From: Phorcus lineatus
Lineage: Eukaryota; Mollusca; Gastropoda; Trochida; Trochidae
Length of the DNA: 64,000 bases
Assembly: GCA_921293015.1 (NCBI GenBank)
Contig: OV121081.1
Coordinates: forward strand, 1,240,001-1,304,000
Direction: 5' to 3'
In this document: piece by piece, positions 11,734 to 23,600 of the stretch
Numbering within the stretch: position 1 is the stretch's first letter
Layout of the letters: every line of letters begins with the position of its first letter
Position numbers and translations under genes: made by a program
Notes under the pieces: generated by a model
The model's database searches: none
Told to the model about the DNA's origin: nothing
What the model saw: only the letters and a program-made list of their open reading frames with translations

Positions 11734-13379
11734 TTCTACACGGCTTGTTTCTACGTTGCCGACATGGAAACTTTCAAGATTGGGCAGGCTCCTAAGTTCT
11801 TGAGAGGATACAATATGGTCAAGCACCTGGAAATAGCTACTTCTCATTTCCGATATAACATTAAATAAGTTCTACTTTGAAATCTATTAAGTTATGAAAT
11901 CAGTTGGAAAATAGTGATTGTAAATGACTTCTTATGATAATGTACAAGTTACCTCAATCCTTTGTTCATGATATTTTTATAGAGTTATAAGTCTAGACTT
12001 CAGGCACCACAATCCTTGCACAAACCTCGTCTTACGTCAAGTTTTCATAAGTACAATCCTCTGTTAGTCCACTTGTTCCTTGTGTTTAGTGCTATTATCC
12101 AACTCGGGACCAAGGTTATGCTTATAGTTGGTCCTTTTGGAGATATTTCAAAATGAAAATATTTTTGATTGAGGCATTATTTACTTTTATTGAGAATGTT
12201 TATAGTTCACAGTTTCAATATTCCACTGTAAAGGGAACATGTGCACAAATTTGCTGAGTTTTGTCAGTGGGTATAACCGATTTAGATTAGTTCTTGTCAT
12301 TATTCTGTGGCTGATACATATACCCTAACCATTGGCGGATCCCGGGAATGGGGATTGATGTGGATTGATTAAAAATTCCTCGATTTGCCAATAGTAGGTT
12401 TTATGTAGAATGTGTTAAACTGTGGTCTTATGAACTTTTTGTGAACTGTTCTGTTTTTCAAACAAAATGAACATGTTTAGCACATAGTAGGAAAATCTTC
12501 TTACACTTGAAACTTAAAATATTGTCATGTTACGTTGCACAGTCGTTATGATTTGCTTTAGTGTTCAGATCAAAGGCAAACTGATAAATTTTCAAGATGA
12601 GATGGGATTCTGGATAACAAGGGTCTGGGCATGTAAGGCTAGGATAAGGGTTAATCTGATCATCCAGCTACATCAGCGTATTTGTATCCATGTAGCTCCT
12701 ACAATAGCCTGACAAAAAACCTTGCATCGCTAAAAGCTAGATACTCAATGTTATTATAGCAAAATATTTCTAACTCCATGCACTGCTGTCTAGCATGGAG
12801 ATGGTATATATTGCTGCTTGAGAGCTTAGCGGTATGAAAGCACCGCCTAAGATAACTTCTAAAGTAAAATCTTGTTGTGTGTGCAGCTAAGCCATAGCTG
12901 ACAAAAATTCTAATACCAGCAAACTGCGTGTAAGAAGTAGAGGTTTTGTTTGTACATAGAAAGTTGTATGACCTATCATCTGGTTGGTGCCGCTATTGCT
13001 TGATGCGAGTCATGGATCTGGCTGGTTATAAGTAGCTTTTGACCTGATAGATGTCAGGAACTTCTTGGATACAAATACATTGATGTAGCAGAATGATCTT
13101 GAACTTAAGCACTTAAACAATATTTAATCACAATGAAATATGAAAATAGGTAATATCTTTCTATGTATGATAATACCTTTACATGATACTTTATATGTAT
13201 AAGTGTTTCATCAGTGTTTGATTAATGAAGTAAATAGTGATCATTATCTACGTAAGAAGTCAGATTTTCTATTTATATTTCCTCCTTTCCTGCTCCTGTT
13301 ATAGTTAAGGGTTTCTCTAAGTCTAGAGTAGGAATAGCTGTGGTTAAACTTTCAATCGCTATATTATATTGGTGTTATA
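11734..13379 (+). other. SNX19 3' UTR and flank, no gene
   Basis: After the stop codon there is no further coding exon. ATTAAA variants occur near 11862 and 12367, but I see no clear AATAAA before the 63-bp array. The first exact AATAAA noticed is at 15813, so the 3' UTR either ends at a variant signal or runs through the array. Confidence 0.5.
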
Positions 13380-14853
13380 ATTAGTAACAATAACTTTATT
13401 GATAAACATAAAAATACTGGTAATGCTAAGGCCTAGAATAGAGTTAGTTACAATAACATTTAAGATAAGCATTAATATACTGGTATTGCTAAGGCCTAGG
13501 ATACGTATAGTTACAGTAACTTTTTAGATAAGCATAAATATACTAGTATTGCTAAGGCCTAGGATAGAGTTAGTTACAATAACAATTTAGATAAGCATAA
13601 AAATACTGGTACTGCTAAGGCCTAGAAAAGAGTTAGTTACAATAACAATTTAGATAAACATAAATATACTGGTATTGCTAAGGCCTAGGATAGAGTTAGT
13701 TACAATAACAATTTAGATAAGCATAAAAATACTGGTACTGCTAAGGCCTAGAAAAGAGTTAGTTACAATAACAATTTAGATAAACATAAATATACTGGTA
13801 TTGCTAAGGCCTAGGATAGAGTTAGTTACAATAACAATTTAGATAAGCATAAAAATACTGGTACTGCTAAGGCCTAGAATAGAGTTAGTTACAATAACAA
13901 TTTAGATAAACATAAAAGTACTGGTATTGCTAAGGCCTAGGATAGAGTTAGTTACAATAACAATTTAGATAAGCATAAAAATACTGGTACTGCTAAGGCC
14001 TAGAAAAGAGTTAGTTACAATAACAATTTAGATAAGCATAAATATACTGGTACTGCTAAGGCCTAGGATAGAGTTAGTTACAATAACAATTTAGATAAAC
14101 ATAAAAATACTGGTACTGCTAAGGCCTAGAATAGAGTTAGTTACAATAACAATTTAGATAAACATAAAAGTACTGGTATTGCTAAGGCCTAGGATAGAGC
14201 TAGTTACAATAACATTTTAGATAAGCATAAAAATACTGGTACTGCTAAGGCCTAGAATAGAGTTAGTTACAATAACAATTTAGATAAGCATAAATATACT
14301 GGTACTGCTAAGGCCTAGGATAGAGCTAGTTACAATAACAATTTAGATAAACATAAAAATACTGGTACTGCTAAGGCCTAGAATAGAGTTAGTTACAATA
14401 ACAATTTAGATAAACATAAATATACTGGTATTGCTAAGGCATAGGATAGAGTTAGTTACAATAACAATTTAGATAAGCATAAAAATACTGGTATTGCTAA
14501 GGCCTAGGATAGAGTTAGTTACAATAACAATTTAGATAAGCATAAAAATACTGGTATTGCTAAGGCCTAGGATAGAGTTAGTTACAATAACAATTTAGAT
14601 AAATATAAATATACTGGTATTGCTAAGGCCTAGGATAGAGTTAGTTACAATAACAATTTAGATAAGCATACAAATACTGGTACTGCTAAGGCCTAGAATA
14701 GAGTTAGTTACAATAACAATTTAGATAAGCATAAATATACTGGTATTGCTAAGGCTTAGGATAGAGCTAGTTACAATAAAGGCCTAGGATAGAGTTAATT
14801 ACAATAACATTTTAGATAAGCATAAAAATACTAATACTGCTAGGACCTAAAAT
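13380..14853 (+). repeat. 63-bp minisatellite array downstream of SNX19
   Basis: About 23 copies of a 63-bp unit containing GTTAGTTACAATAACAATTT, AGATAAGCATAAA and GCTAAGGCCTAG. From about 13560 two variants (AAAAATACTGGTACTG with CCTAGAA, and AAATATACTGGTATTG with CCTAGGA) largely alternate, giving a 126-bp higher-order unit. Highly decayed relatives (GGCTAGAGTAGGGTTAGT) continue to about 15300. The array could be transcribed as 3' UTR. Confidence 0.95.
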
Positions 14854-16090
14854 AGTTAAAACTTTCGATCACTTATATATATTGATGATGCTAAGGCTAG
14901 AGTAGGGTTAGTATTTACAACTTTTAATATTTAACATGCTGACACTACTTGGGCTAGGATATAGTTAGTTGTGATGACACTTCAGATCAGTATAGTTTAA
15001 CAGTTTTGTTGGGCTAAGGTAGATTTAGTTTTTATAACACTTTAAATCTCTAACATGCTGACACTACTTGGGTTAAGGTAGAGTTAGTTTTGATAACACT
15101 ATAATTCTCTTCATCATATTGGTGTTCCAACAACTAGGGTAGGATATTTTGTATAATACTTTAAATATAAATGTTGCTAAGGCTAGGAAATGGTTAGTTT
15201 TGTTTTTACTGTAAATAACTTGAATGTACATTTTGCTAAGGCTACAGTAGGGTGTTGCTAAGGCTAGGAGTATGTATGATGACACTTTAAATCACTGTTA
15301 TAATGGGTTTTCTAAGGCTAACTCTTAGTAAAATATCAACAAAGTTGATCACTATATAATGCATAATTAATAGGCTAGACTTAGTTGGGAATCAACAGTG
15401 CACTAGTCGATCTCTTTATGGCAAGAAGAAAGAGGACAACACCTATGTCTAATCTGCACTGAATCTTTGTACAAAACATTTATAGATTTGAACATTAAGC
15501 CATACCTCCACCAATATCAAAATGAGATTACCGCTATTTATATTTATATATATATTTACCTGTTTAAGTATTACCATATGAAGCTCTAAATCAAACTTTA
15601 CTTTGGTGTTAGAGATGATCCCATGAAATCAGTTGGAATGGATCAAAGCTTATTTTAGATTATTCTTTGTACAAGACATATTTTATCATTCTGATTTTAA
15701 TTTTGTTTTAATACAGGTTACAAATAATGTTATTTTTATATCACTAGCAATACTCTCTTTACAGTATATTTCAATAGGCAATATTTTATCATTTACAATG
15801 TTTTGATTTAGAAATAAAACTCTTCATAAAATCTTAATAGAATGTATATTTCATTTTAAAAACTTCAGTCATACATTTGTGAATTTGTCAGCTTCAAAGT
15901 CACCAATATCATTATTTGTTTGCTCATTTACTGCATGTATGTGAAACAGCGGCACATCATTTGTTTAGAGCTGATAAAATCACTTTGGATCATATCTGGG
16001 ATACCAGTCTCCAATGATGATTGTGTTAATGTGTTGACCAAGTGATGTGCATTTCTAACAAGAAAGAGTGGTAGATGACAGGTTTCTGTA
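14854..16090. other. Decayed array edge and unique AT-rich DNA
   Basis: 14854-15300 holds scattered, degraded pieces of the 63-bp unit. The rest is AT-rich with no gene recognised. AATAAA at 15813-15818 is a possible distal polyadenylation signal for the + strand. Confidence 0.5.
15813..15818 (+). terminator. AATAAA, possible distal polyadenylation signal
   Basis: This is the first exact AATAAA I noticed downstream of the SNX19 stop codon, about 4.1 kb away. Use would place the 63-bp array in the 3' UTR. Position alone supports it, so confidence is low. Confidence 0.25.
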
Positions 16091-16113
16091 GGGGGGGGGG
16101 GGGGGGGGGGGGG
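16091..16113 (+). repeat. Uninterrupted run of 23 G
   Basis: A homopolymer of 23 guanines on the + strand. Such a tract can form G-quadruplex structure and is prone to length error in sequencing, so the exact count may not be reliable. Confidence 0.9.
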
Positions 16114-17983
16114 TATGAAAGCTGTATTAGGGTGGTAACTTCCTCCACAAGGCATAACTTGCTCCTTTCTTCATCGTTGGCTCCTTACAAGCTTCCTAAG
16201 GACTAAGGTCTGTGGTTGAGTGCAGTGTCGTCAGTGCTGACGAGTTACAAGCTTCAGTAGCTCTTTGAAACATTCTTGTGGGGGAGGTTTAATGGGTGGG
16301 TATATATTGAATAGTGTTTAATATGGTTATTCGGCCCGGTATTCTACAGGACTATAACAGTTTGCTAATCAGTACTTTGTATTAGGATTATTACAAAATA
16401 AAATTTAAGGTCACTTCATACAGTTGCTTGGTCATGTTATTGGCAATAAAATGACAATAAGGCTAAACATAATTTACATGGTCCCTGTGTACATCAGAGA
16501 TATTCACGAGATGTGTGTTCTGTGATATTGTGCGTAGAATTGATTCTGTGATTGTATTGTTGTAAAGAGCACAAACTTTCATTCGCATTTTAAGCACCAG
16601 TAACCTAGACAATGTTCATCAAATGAGGACTCAACGCTCACACACAGTGACCGACGGGTGTTGTGATATCTAATCAAACTGACAGGTTATCTTATTACTC
16701 CGCATATTCCAACATTGTTTTGCCATTATGTTTCTCAGGCTAGCAATCAGGTTTTTTTTTGCAGCAGTTTTAAGTGAACAAAAATTAGCTTCAAAGAATC
16801 TATGCATGGATTTATTCTAAAATTTTATTTCTAGAGTATCTGTTTAATCAAACTTACATGTCAAAGAGGTTCTCAAGTGTCGATGAGTTGTAATTGAATG
16901 CACATTGTGGTGTTTACTGCACTAGAAGTGTCCTTGTGTGTCATGAGGAATAAATTATTTATGTATGAAAATATCATTGTTGTTGTGTCTTTCTCTACGC
17001 AGAGAGGCTATTAAAGTCAGTCAGAAAGACAACAGTTGCTGATCATAAAAATGGAACATGTCAAAAAAACCAACAAGAAGTTATAAATCAAGTTTAATGT
17101 ACCAATCAAGGTGGTACAAGACTGATACAAGAGGTTGCATTTGATGCAGAGTATACGAGGTTGGCGCAACACTGGGTGTGGGGGCAGTAGGCATACAGAG
17201 ATATATACACAAACAAGCTGGCCATCCAGGAAAAGAACAACATGTTCATTTACCAATTAGGAAAAACTGGAAAGACATGCTTTAAAAGTTAACAAGGTAT
17301 TTGTAACCTGAAACACTGTTCCAATGATGTGTTGTATTAGTTCATAACATCACATTTATTTAAAAAACTATTCAAATATAATGGTGACACTTCTCTGACT
17401 TAGAATTTCATTTATACAAATGGATATACAATCATGCATGTTAGTTCTATACCATGTACAGTTCATAGAAAAGTGATGAAAAAGCAAAATCTGCAGCTAT
17501 TGAGTAACCCTCTAGAATCAGATAGCTATTGGAATGCAAGAAACAGAAGAACTCATACAATTATTTGTGACAATGTAACAAGTTCCTAGTTTATTTTGTC
17601 TTTTCAAGAAACTACATTTGTAACAAGACATTATATAGAGAACATCAAAAGAAAAGCAAAATTTCAATTTTGTTATTACTTTGAGAAATGGTTGTTAAAA
17701 TTTAATGACTATGGTTCAATTGTAACTGACTAAAAAAAAATTTCCAAAGGACCCTAAACAGAATATAGGGCAAAAATACATGTTTCCTTTTTGCTCCTTC
17801 ACTTGGCTTTTCTTTTGATGTTTGGTATATGAATAAGTACTTATTTTTATTTACATGAAAACATCCAAAAGTGTTATCATGACCATATATGACATTTTTA
17901 CATTGCATATCACCGGTTGGCCTTTGACTTCCTCCTTCAGCGGTCCATGCTTAGAGCATGAGTAAATCAGGATAGGCAAGGCT
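16114..17983. other. Intergenic DNA, no gene recognised
   Basis: AT-rich sequence with short random frames on both strands. No splice-linked coding exons, clear transposable element or tandem array seen. Confidence 0.5.
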
Positions 17984-18388
17984 TGTAGATCTACATGCTC
18001 TAGTAGAAACTGAGATAGGTCTAGAGGATGTAGATCTACATGCTCTAGTAGAAACTGAGATAGGTCTAGAGGATGTAGATCTACATGCTCTAGTAGAAAC
18101 TGAGATAGGTCTAGAGGATGTAGATCTACATGCTCTAGTAGAAACTGAGATAGGTCTAGAGGATGTAGATCTACATGCTCTAGTAGAAACTGAGATAGGT
18201 CTAGAGGATGTAGATCTACATGCTCTAGTAGAAACTGAGATAGGTCTAGAGGATGTAGATCTACATGCTCTAGTAGAAACTGAGATAGGTCTAGAGGATG
18301 TAGATCTACATGCTCTAGTAGAAACTGAGATAGGTCTAGAGGATGTAGATCTACATGCTCTAGTAGAATCTGAGATAGGTCTAGAGGA
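17984..18388 (+). repeat. Nine tandem 45-bp units with an internal palindrome
   Basis: Exactly nine 45-bp units, nearly identical, each holding the perfect palindrome ATGTAGATCTACAT (partly altered in the first) followed by GCTCTAGTAGAAACTGAG. Because 45 is divisible by three, more than one minus-strand frame stays open with 15-residue repeats. I treat those frames as by-products of the period. Confidence 0.95.
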
Positions 18389-18653
18389 TTCAAACCTACA
18401 CTGTTCATTATGTAAGAGAGGAGTGGTGTCAAACGAGTGGAAGCAAGGTAGACGAGGAAACCATTCACTTGTTTCCGCAACTTTGTTTAAAATGGGTCTT
18501 GGGTTGAAATGCTCAAGTAGAAACTGAGACAAGGTTTAGAGGATTCAAACCTACACTGATCATTATGTAAGAGAGGAGAGGTGTCAAACGAGTGGAAGCA
18601 AGGTAGACGAGGAAACCATTCACTAGTTTCCGCAACTTTCTTTAAAATGGGTC
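18382..18653 (+). repeat. 154-bp tandem duplication next to the 45-bp array
   Basis: Two direct copies starting at about 18382 and 18536 share AGGATTCAAACCTACACTG, GTGTCAAACGAGTGGAAGCA and AAAATGGGTC with few differences. The first copy overlaps the edge of the 45-bp array, and its AAACTGAGA piece recurs at the start of the second, so array and duplication share history. Confidence 0.85.
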
Positions 18654-18891
18654 ACGTTACTAACTGCTTTCTATCTAGGTTAATTGCAAGATACAAACTG
18701 TCATAACACTACCTCTAAACAGGGCACAGACCATTGAAGATGTGCTGTTACATTGTAGCCTCAAATTGCAGACAATCAGGGGGTCATGTCAGTAATCGTT
18801 AATTAGTTTTAAATAATGTGAAATAAGATTTGGAATTCATTAACACTGATAGCTTCAATGGGTTGTTTTAATGAGATTGCTATTTAGGATC

Positions 18892-19013
18892 CAGGGCCCC
18901 CTTTCTCAAAGCACTAAGGTGATCGTAAGTCCTTAAGGTAACCTTAGTACAATGTTAAAGAATGGGAGTTAAGGTGAACCTTAGTAAAGGTTGTTTTGTG
19001 AAAGGAGGACCTG
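18892..19013 (+). mobile_element. Short MITE-like palindromic element
   Basis: A 122-bp segment with inverted ends CAGGGCCCCCTTTCTCAAAG and, on the other strand, CAGGTCCTCCTTTCACAAAA. The middle carries inverted AAGGTAACCTTAGTA and AAGGTGAACCTTAGTA motifs. No target-site duplication is obvious, so the family is unassigned. Confidence 0.5.
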
Positions 19014-19270
19014 TTATTAGTGATCATGAGAATGCAAAGTTGTGAAAATACTTCAATGTTCTGGTAATCAAGTTCACCCTTGAAAAAGACTTCTTTATAC
19101 TTAAGAACTAATTTAAAATGTTTGATCATATATAAGATCTATGTGTTTAGCTTTAATTACCAAAATATGTAACATCACCATCTTTCATTGAATGTGATCC
19201 TCATTCATTAATATGATTGACTACAAGTTTTACAAATAACTAATATTGTATAACGACCATCAAACCATAG

Positions 19271-19335
19271 GTGGGGGTATATGAGCTGGGGGTATATGAG
19301 CTGGGGGTATATGAGCTGGGGGTATATGAGCTGGG
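19271..19335 (+). repeat. 15-bp tandem repeat, about four copies
   Basis: Four units of CTGGGGGTATATGAG in a row (the first unit begins G instead of C), plus a partial fifth. Each carries a G5 run. Confidence 0.95.
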
Positions 19336-20661
19336 CTCACTTTTGCCTTATCAAGCAAAGCACTTTCTCAAATCTGGGGAAATATATTAAATTCAACCCC
19401 TGATGAAGAATCTATCACATTTCAGTTGCTAAAAATAAGACAAGCCTTGAAAACAAGAACTAGACTAAGTGAAATTCTCAACAGTTGTTAATGTTGGGTT
19501 CTACAACAACACACTACCATCAATATTGCCATCATTACATGTTGGTCAACATTGACTTGAGGAAAAGTGCATCATTACTCAGGTTTTACAAGCAACAAAG
19601 CAATTCATATTATGATTGTTTCATGCAATAGTACGACATTATTCAAGAAATCTCAACATACAAAAAAAATTCAAATTGCTTATTACTAACATGTAAGTAT
19701 GTTGACATTTATAAGTTATGTGTCATGGACGGGTAAAATACTGTAGGCACTAATGTTTTGTAAGTATTGTCATTTTGTAAAGAAAACTTCAATAAAATAA
19801 TCATATCCAAATATAAATCATTTAAGTACACTTTTGAAATTTTCAAAGCCAAAATAAAAGAAGAAGGAAAAAAACACCCTAAAATGTGTGAAGGAAACTT
19901 AAAAGTGACTGAAGGAAACTGGACTGAAATTGCTGGAATACGTTGATCTCAACAACAGAAAATACTCTGAAGATCAACCTATATATGCTGCCCACGGCTC
20001 TTGTACATTTCTATAAGTCTTGCTTTGCAAAAACAAACACAGCTAAGATGGGTGTTGCATTTCTAATGCATACCAGTATAGTTTACTACAACATCCCTTG
20101 CATACCACAACTAATTGATTTATACATGTCAGTTCCCTGAATGATATCACATTAGCTTTATGTGCAGAAAAATGGTGAAAGAAGCAAGTTATTATTGTAG
20201 ATGCTCTCTTTCTAGATTTTCATGGGAAACATCTTACTTCAAGAATGAGGAAAGCCATAAGCATATCTTACCACAATGAGTAAATTGCATTCATAAACTT
20301 CCCACTACCACAAACCAAATATTTCAGATGAAAAAAGCAACAAAAAACCATGAAGCACTTTAAATGAATCCTCTCATAAAGAAGATATGAAATCATAACC
20401 AGCAGTAACAAACATATCACATAATTATGTAAGAAAATAGGTAAAATATTTACCATAATGGTGAAAGAGAGTACTTGTAAAATCATATGACCGGATCCAA
20501 AAGGTTTAAGAATCCACATATTCAAGGTACATATTTTCATATTCATACAAGGATTATTATTACACACAATTGAGCACTATTTTTGGTCCAGTTTCAAACT
20601 TTTCACATTTAAGGAGTTTTATCACAGCCACGACAATGGAGATAACTAATTATTTTTCTCG
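19336..20661. other. 3' flank of the J-domain gene
   Basis: AT-rich DNA that probably contains the 3' UTR of the minus-strand J-domain gene. I found no exact AATAAA on the minus strand close to its stop, so the transcript end is not placed. No other gene is seen. Confidence 0.5.
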
Positions 20662-23600
20662 TCACATCTTCCTCTGGTAATACGACTTCATCTTTATGTT
20701 CCTGAAGGCAGCAGGAATGTTCAGGTCAAAGCTGCTGCTCGTCTCTGTGCTCGTCCCAAATGAAGGCACGCTGGAATCATCGAATGTGTCAACATCATCA
20801 ATATCATCCATGTCGCCCAGACCCCCAGTGGATAGGTGAGATGCGCCAGTACTACATTGTGAACCCGTTTGATGGCCCGAGGTCTGAGGAGCAAGGTTCT
20901 TGTAGGAGTTGGCAGAGGACCACTGAGACTGGTTTACTCCAGACTGGTTCCCAGTTTTCTGCATGCTGCCAATCCCTGCTCCACTGGCTTCATATGATTC
21001 GTGATTGCTGTACTGGCTGCTCAAAGGGGCTGGAGCTTCTCGTGCCCACGAAGGGATGTGACTCTCATCCTCGTCAGAAACAGATCCAAAGTCGACAAGT
21101 CCGAACTGGAGGCCTTCAGTATTGGCAGTATGCACTGGTTTTGTCCCTCCTCCAAACTCCCATGAACTCGATGCATTCTTCTTTGTTTTGGACTTGCTTT
21201 TTCCTTTCACCTTTCCTCCAACTGCCTTATCAAACTTCTCAGGGTGACTCGAGGACCCAGCACTTGCTGTGCCCCGGTCCTGAGGAGCTGAGCTCCTGCT
21301 CGTGGTCCCCAGTCCTCCAAGTTTGATGCAGGTGTCTGCTAGACTGATATTGGGCTTCACATTCTCCTTGTTATGTCTGGACGAGTTGCGGCCGATAGAC
21401 TGGTGCCAGTCTCCTAGTCCTGCTCCTGCACATGAGGCAGAGTCCACCCCAAGCCGAACCTCGTCCTCGAAGTCAGACACATCGTCAAAGGTGTCCAACC
21501 CTCCCCTGAAGTACATCATCATTTTCAGAACAAGTAAAACAAAAAGATTAAAGATTAATTAGCACAAGACCTAGAGAGAATGGAGGATCCATAAAAGAAT
21601 CAACTTGGACACATTAGCTCTTGGTGAATTTGATAGCTTCTGATAAACTCTCATCTAATTGAGTCGCGTGAATGAATTATATTGCCATACCTAACTACAT
21701 AATTCAAAATTAACTACATAATTTGATTTTAAAATGTAGTGAAACACACACTTTTGGAGAAAAAAAAGAAGAGTTTTTTAGGACAATTTTTCAGGGATTG
21801 AAATGGACCCCTGTGTGAAATCTTGAATTTTAGACCCTGAACTATTATCAAGATAGTGAAAACACCAACCACGGTGCGGTCCGCTGACTCTCCCTCAAAG
21901 CTGCTTCCAGCATCCGCCGCTCTTCCTCCTCGGTCTCCGGGACCACACCTATATACAGAACATTTCTCATTTCTTTACAACTGATAAGAGAAAGAGAAGT
22001 TTTATTTTTAAGCAGGTATTAAAATGTCAAAAAAATAAGAAAGATATTTTACTGAGGCCAATGTCAAACTAAAAGAACAGATGATCAACTTCAGGATCTA
22101 CAATAATACAAAATACGGAATATACTATAAAATATTATCAAGTTTAATAAAGGAACTCTAATTGCAATAATTATTTTTGAGAAATACAAATGGACCTAGA
22201 CACCTTGCTACATATGACCCTCGATGCAGGGGACTAAATTACTGCATACAAACCTTGCTGTTGTGCTTCTCGCTCACTTATAATCATTGCTTCATGGAAC
22301 ATGCGCATTTCTTCAGCCTCACTCTGAGGCATCAGCGACTCAAATGGAGTGTTGCTCTCTTCTCCTGACCAATCATCTGCCTCCACTTGTTTCTTGCGTG
22401 CTATAAAGAAATGTATAATAATGTATCATGCTTCAATGTTCATATGTCGAGTACCAGTAAAACATGCAAACTCATCAATTTTGATAGGAACCATGATGCT
22501 CAAACATATTACATTACAAAAACAATTGAAGTATAAAATTCAAAATGTGGTTAGTCATGTTTATTTTATGTTAACAAGAGGAAATTCAACAAAATGCCTC
22601 CCTGGGAGGCATTAAGAAGTTAGCAAAATAAATGAAAAACAAGTACATATTCAATATTATATTTTCATGTTTAAAAAATTCTTCATACAAGAGTGACTTA
22701 AAAGAACCTGTCACTCATCCAGGAATACGACGTCACATTATATAGCTCTTGGCTGTGTTAACACCCTTCCAAATCAGTCAGAACATCATTATCACCTTTT
22801 TTCTGTTTGATAAAAAACCCAGATCAGAATAGATTATATCACTAAAGTAGCACAGTACCATTTCGCTTGACCTTCTTGGAGCTGTATGTCTGTCTGTCCG
22901 GCTGACTTGACGTGTTGCTCCTCTCCGAACCTCGGCTGGACGAGCGCGTATCCTTGTAGTCTGTCTTACACTCACTTCGCTGTCGCTGCTGGTGAGGCCT
23001 TGAGGCTACAAGATGAACAGTCCGTCAACTCTAATGTTCAAGAACAGTTCTAAAATAATGATGCTCCCTGATATGAGTACTTTGTTCTGATCTGGTAAAT
23101 CAAAACTCAATTTCTATTTGTTTAACTTGAGTACCCAAAACATAGCTCCATATTGATATATTCTAATTTACTACCTCCATAAGTGTGCTCACATTCAACT
23201 TGGGCTATGCTTGACTGTAACCTGGTGCATTTTGTATGAAGCTAGAAGTGATAAAAGCAACAAGCCACTTTATTGACACCCAGCGTATACTGGATGCGCT
23301 GGTTTGAAATGACAGGCAAATCCTACAGTATTTGCGTCACGACTATTCCACATCATTTTTATTTCACATGAATATTTTTTAAATAACATATCCAAATAAT
23401 TTATATAACAAAAAGTCATGATTTATTGAAACAATAAATTTCTTGATAGTGAAATTTAATTCAAAGTTTCTTTTAAATGTTGGTATCATATAAATGAAAT
23501 GTATTTTGAAGCTACTCTGAGGTATGATGACTGCTTCCTGTATTTACGTCGATACACTTGATTCAACTTGAGACATCACATATATAGAGGATACTAAACG

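Noticed and set aside
15928-16155. Minus-strand frame with a polyproline run
   Set aside because: The prolines come only from the 23-G homopolymer; no other support.
17851-18532. Two overlapping minus-strand frames of about 200 aa
   Set aside because: They run through the 45-bp array, whose length is a multiple of three, so frames stay open by period. No family similarity or splice context.
20760-21326. 188-aa frame on the + strand
   Set aside because: Antisense shadow of the last coding exon of the J-domain gene, which has the phase-consistent splicing.
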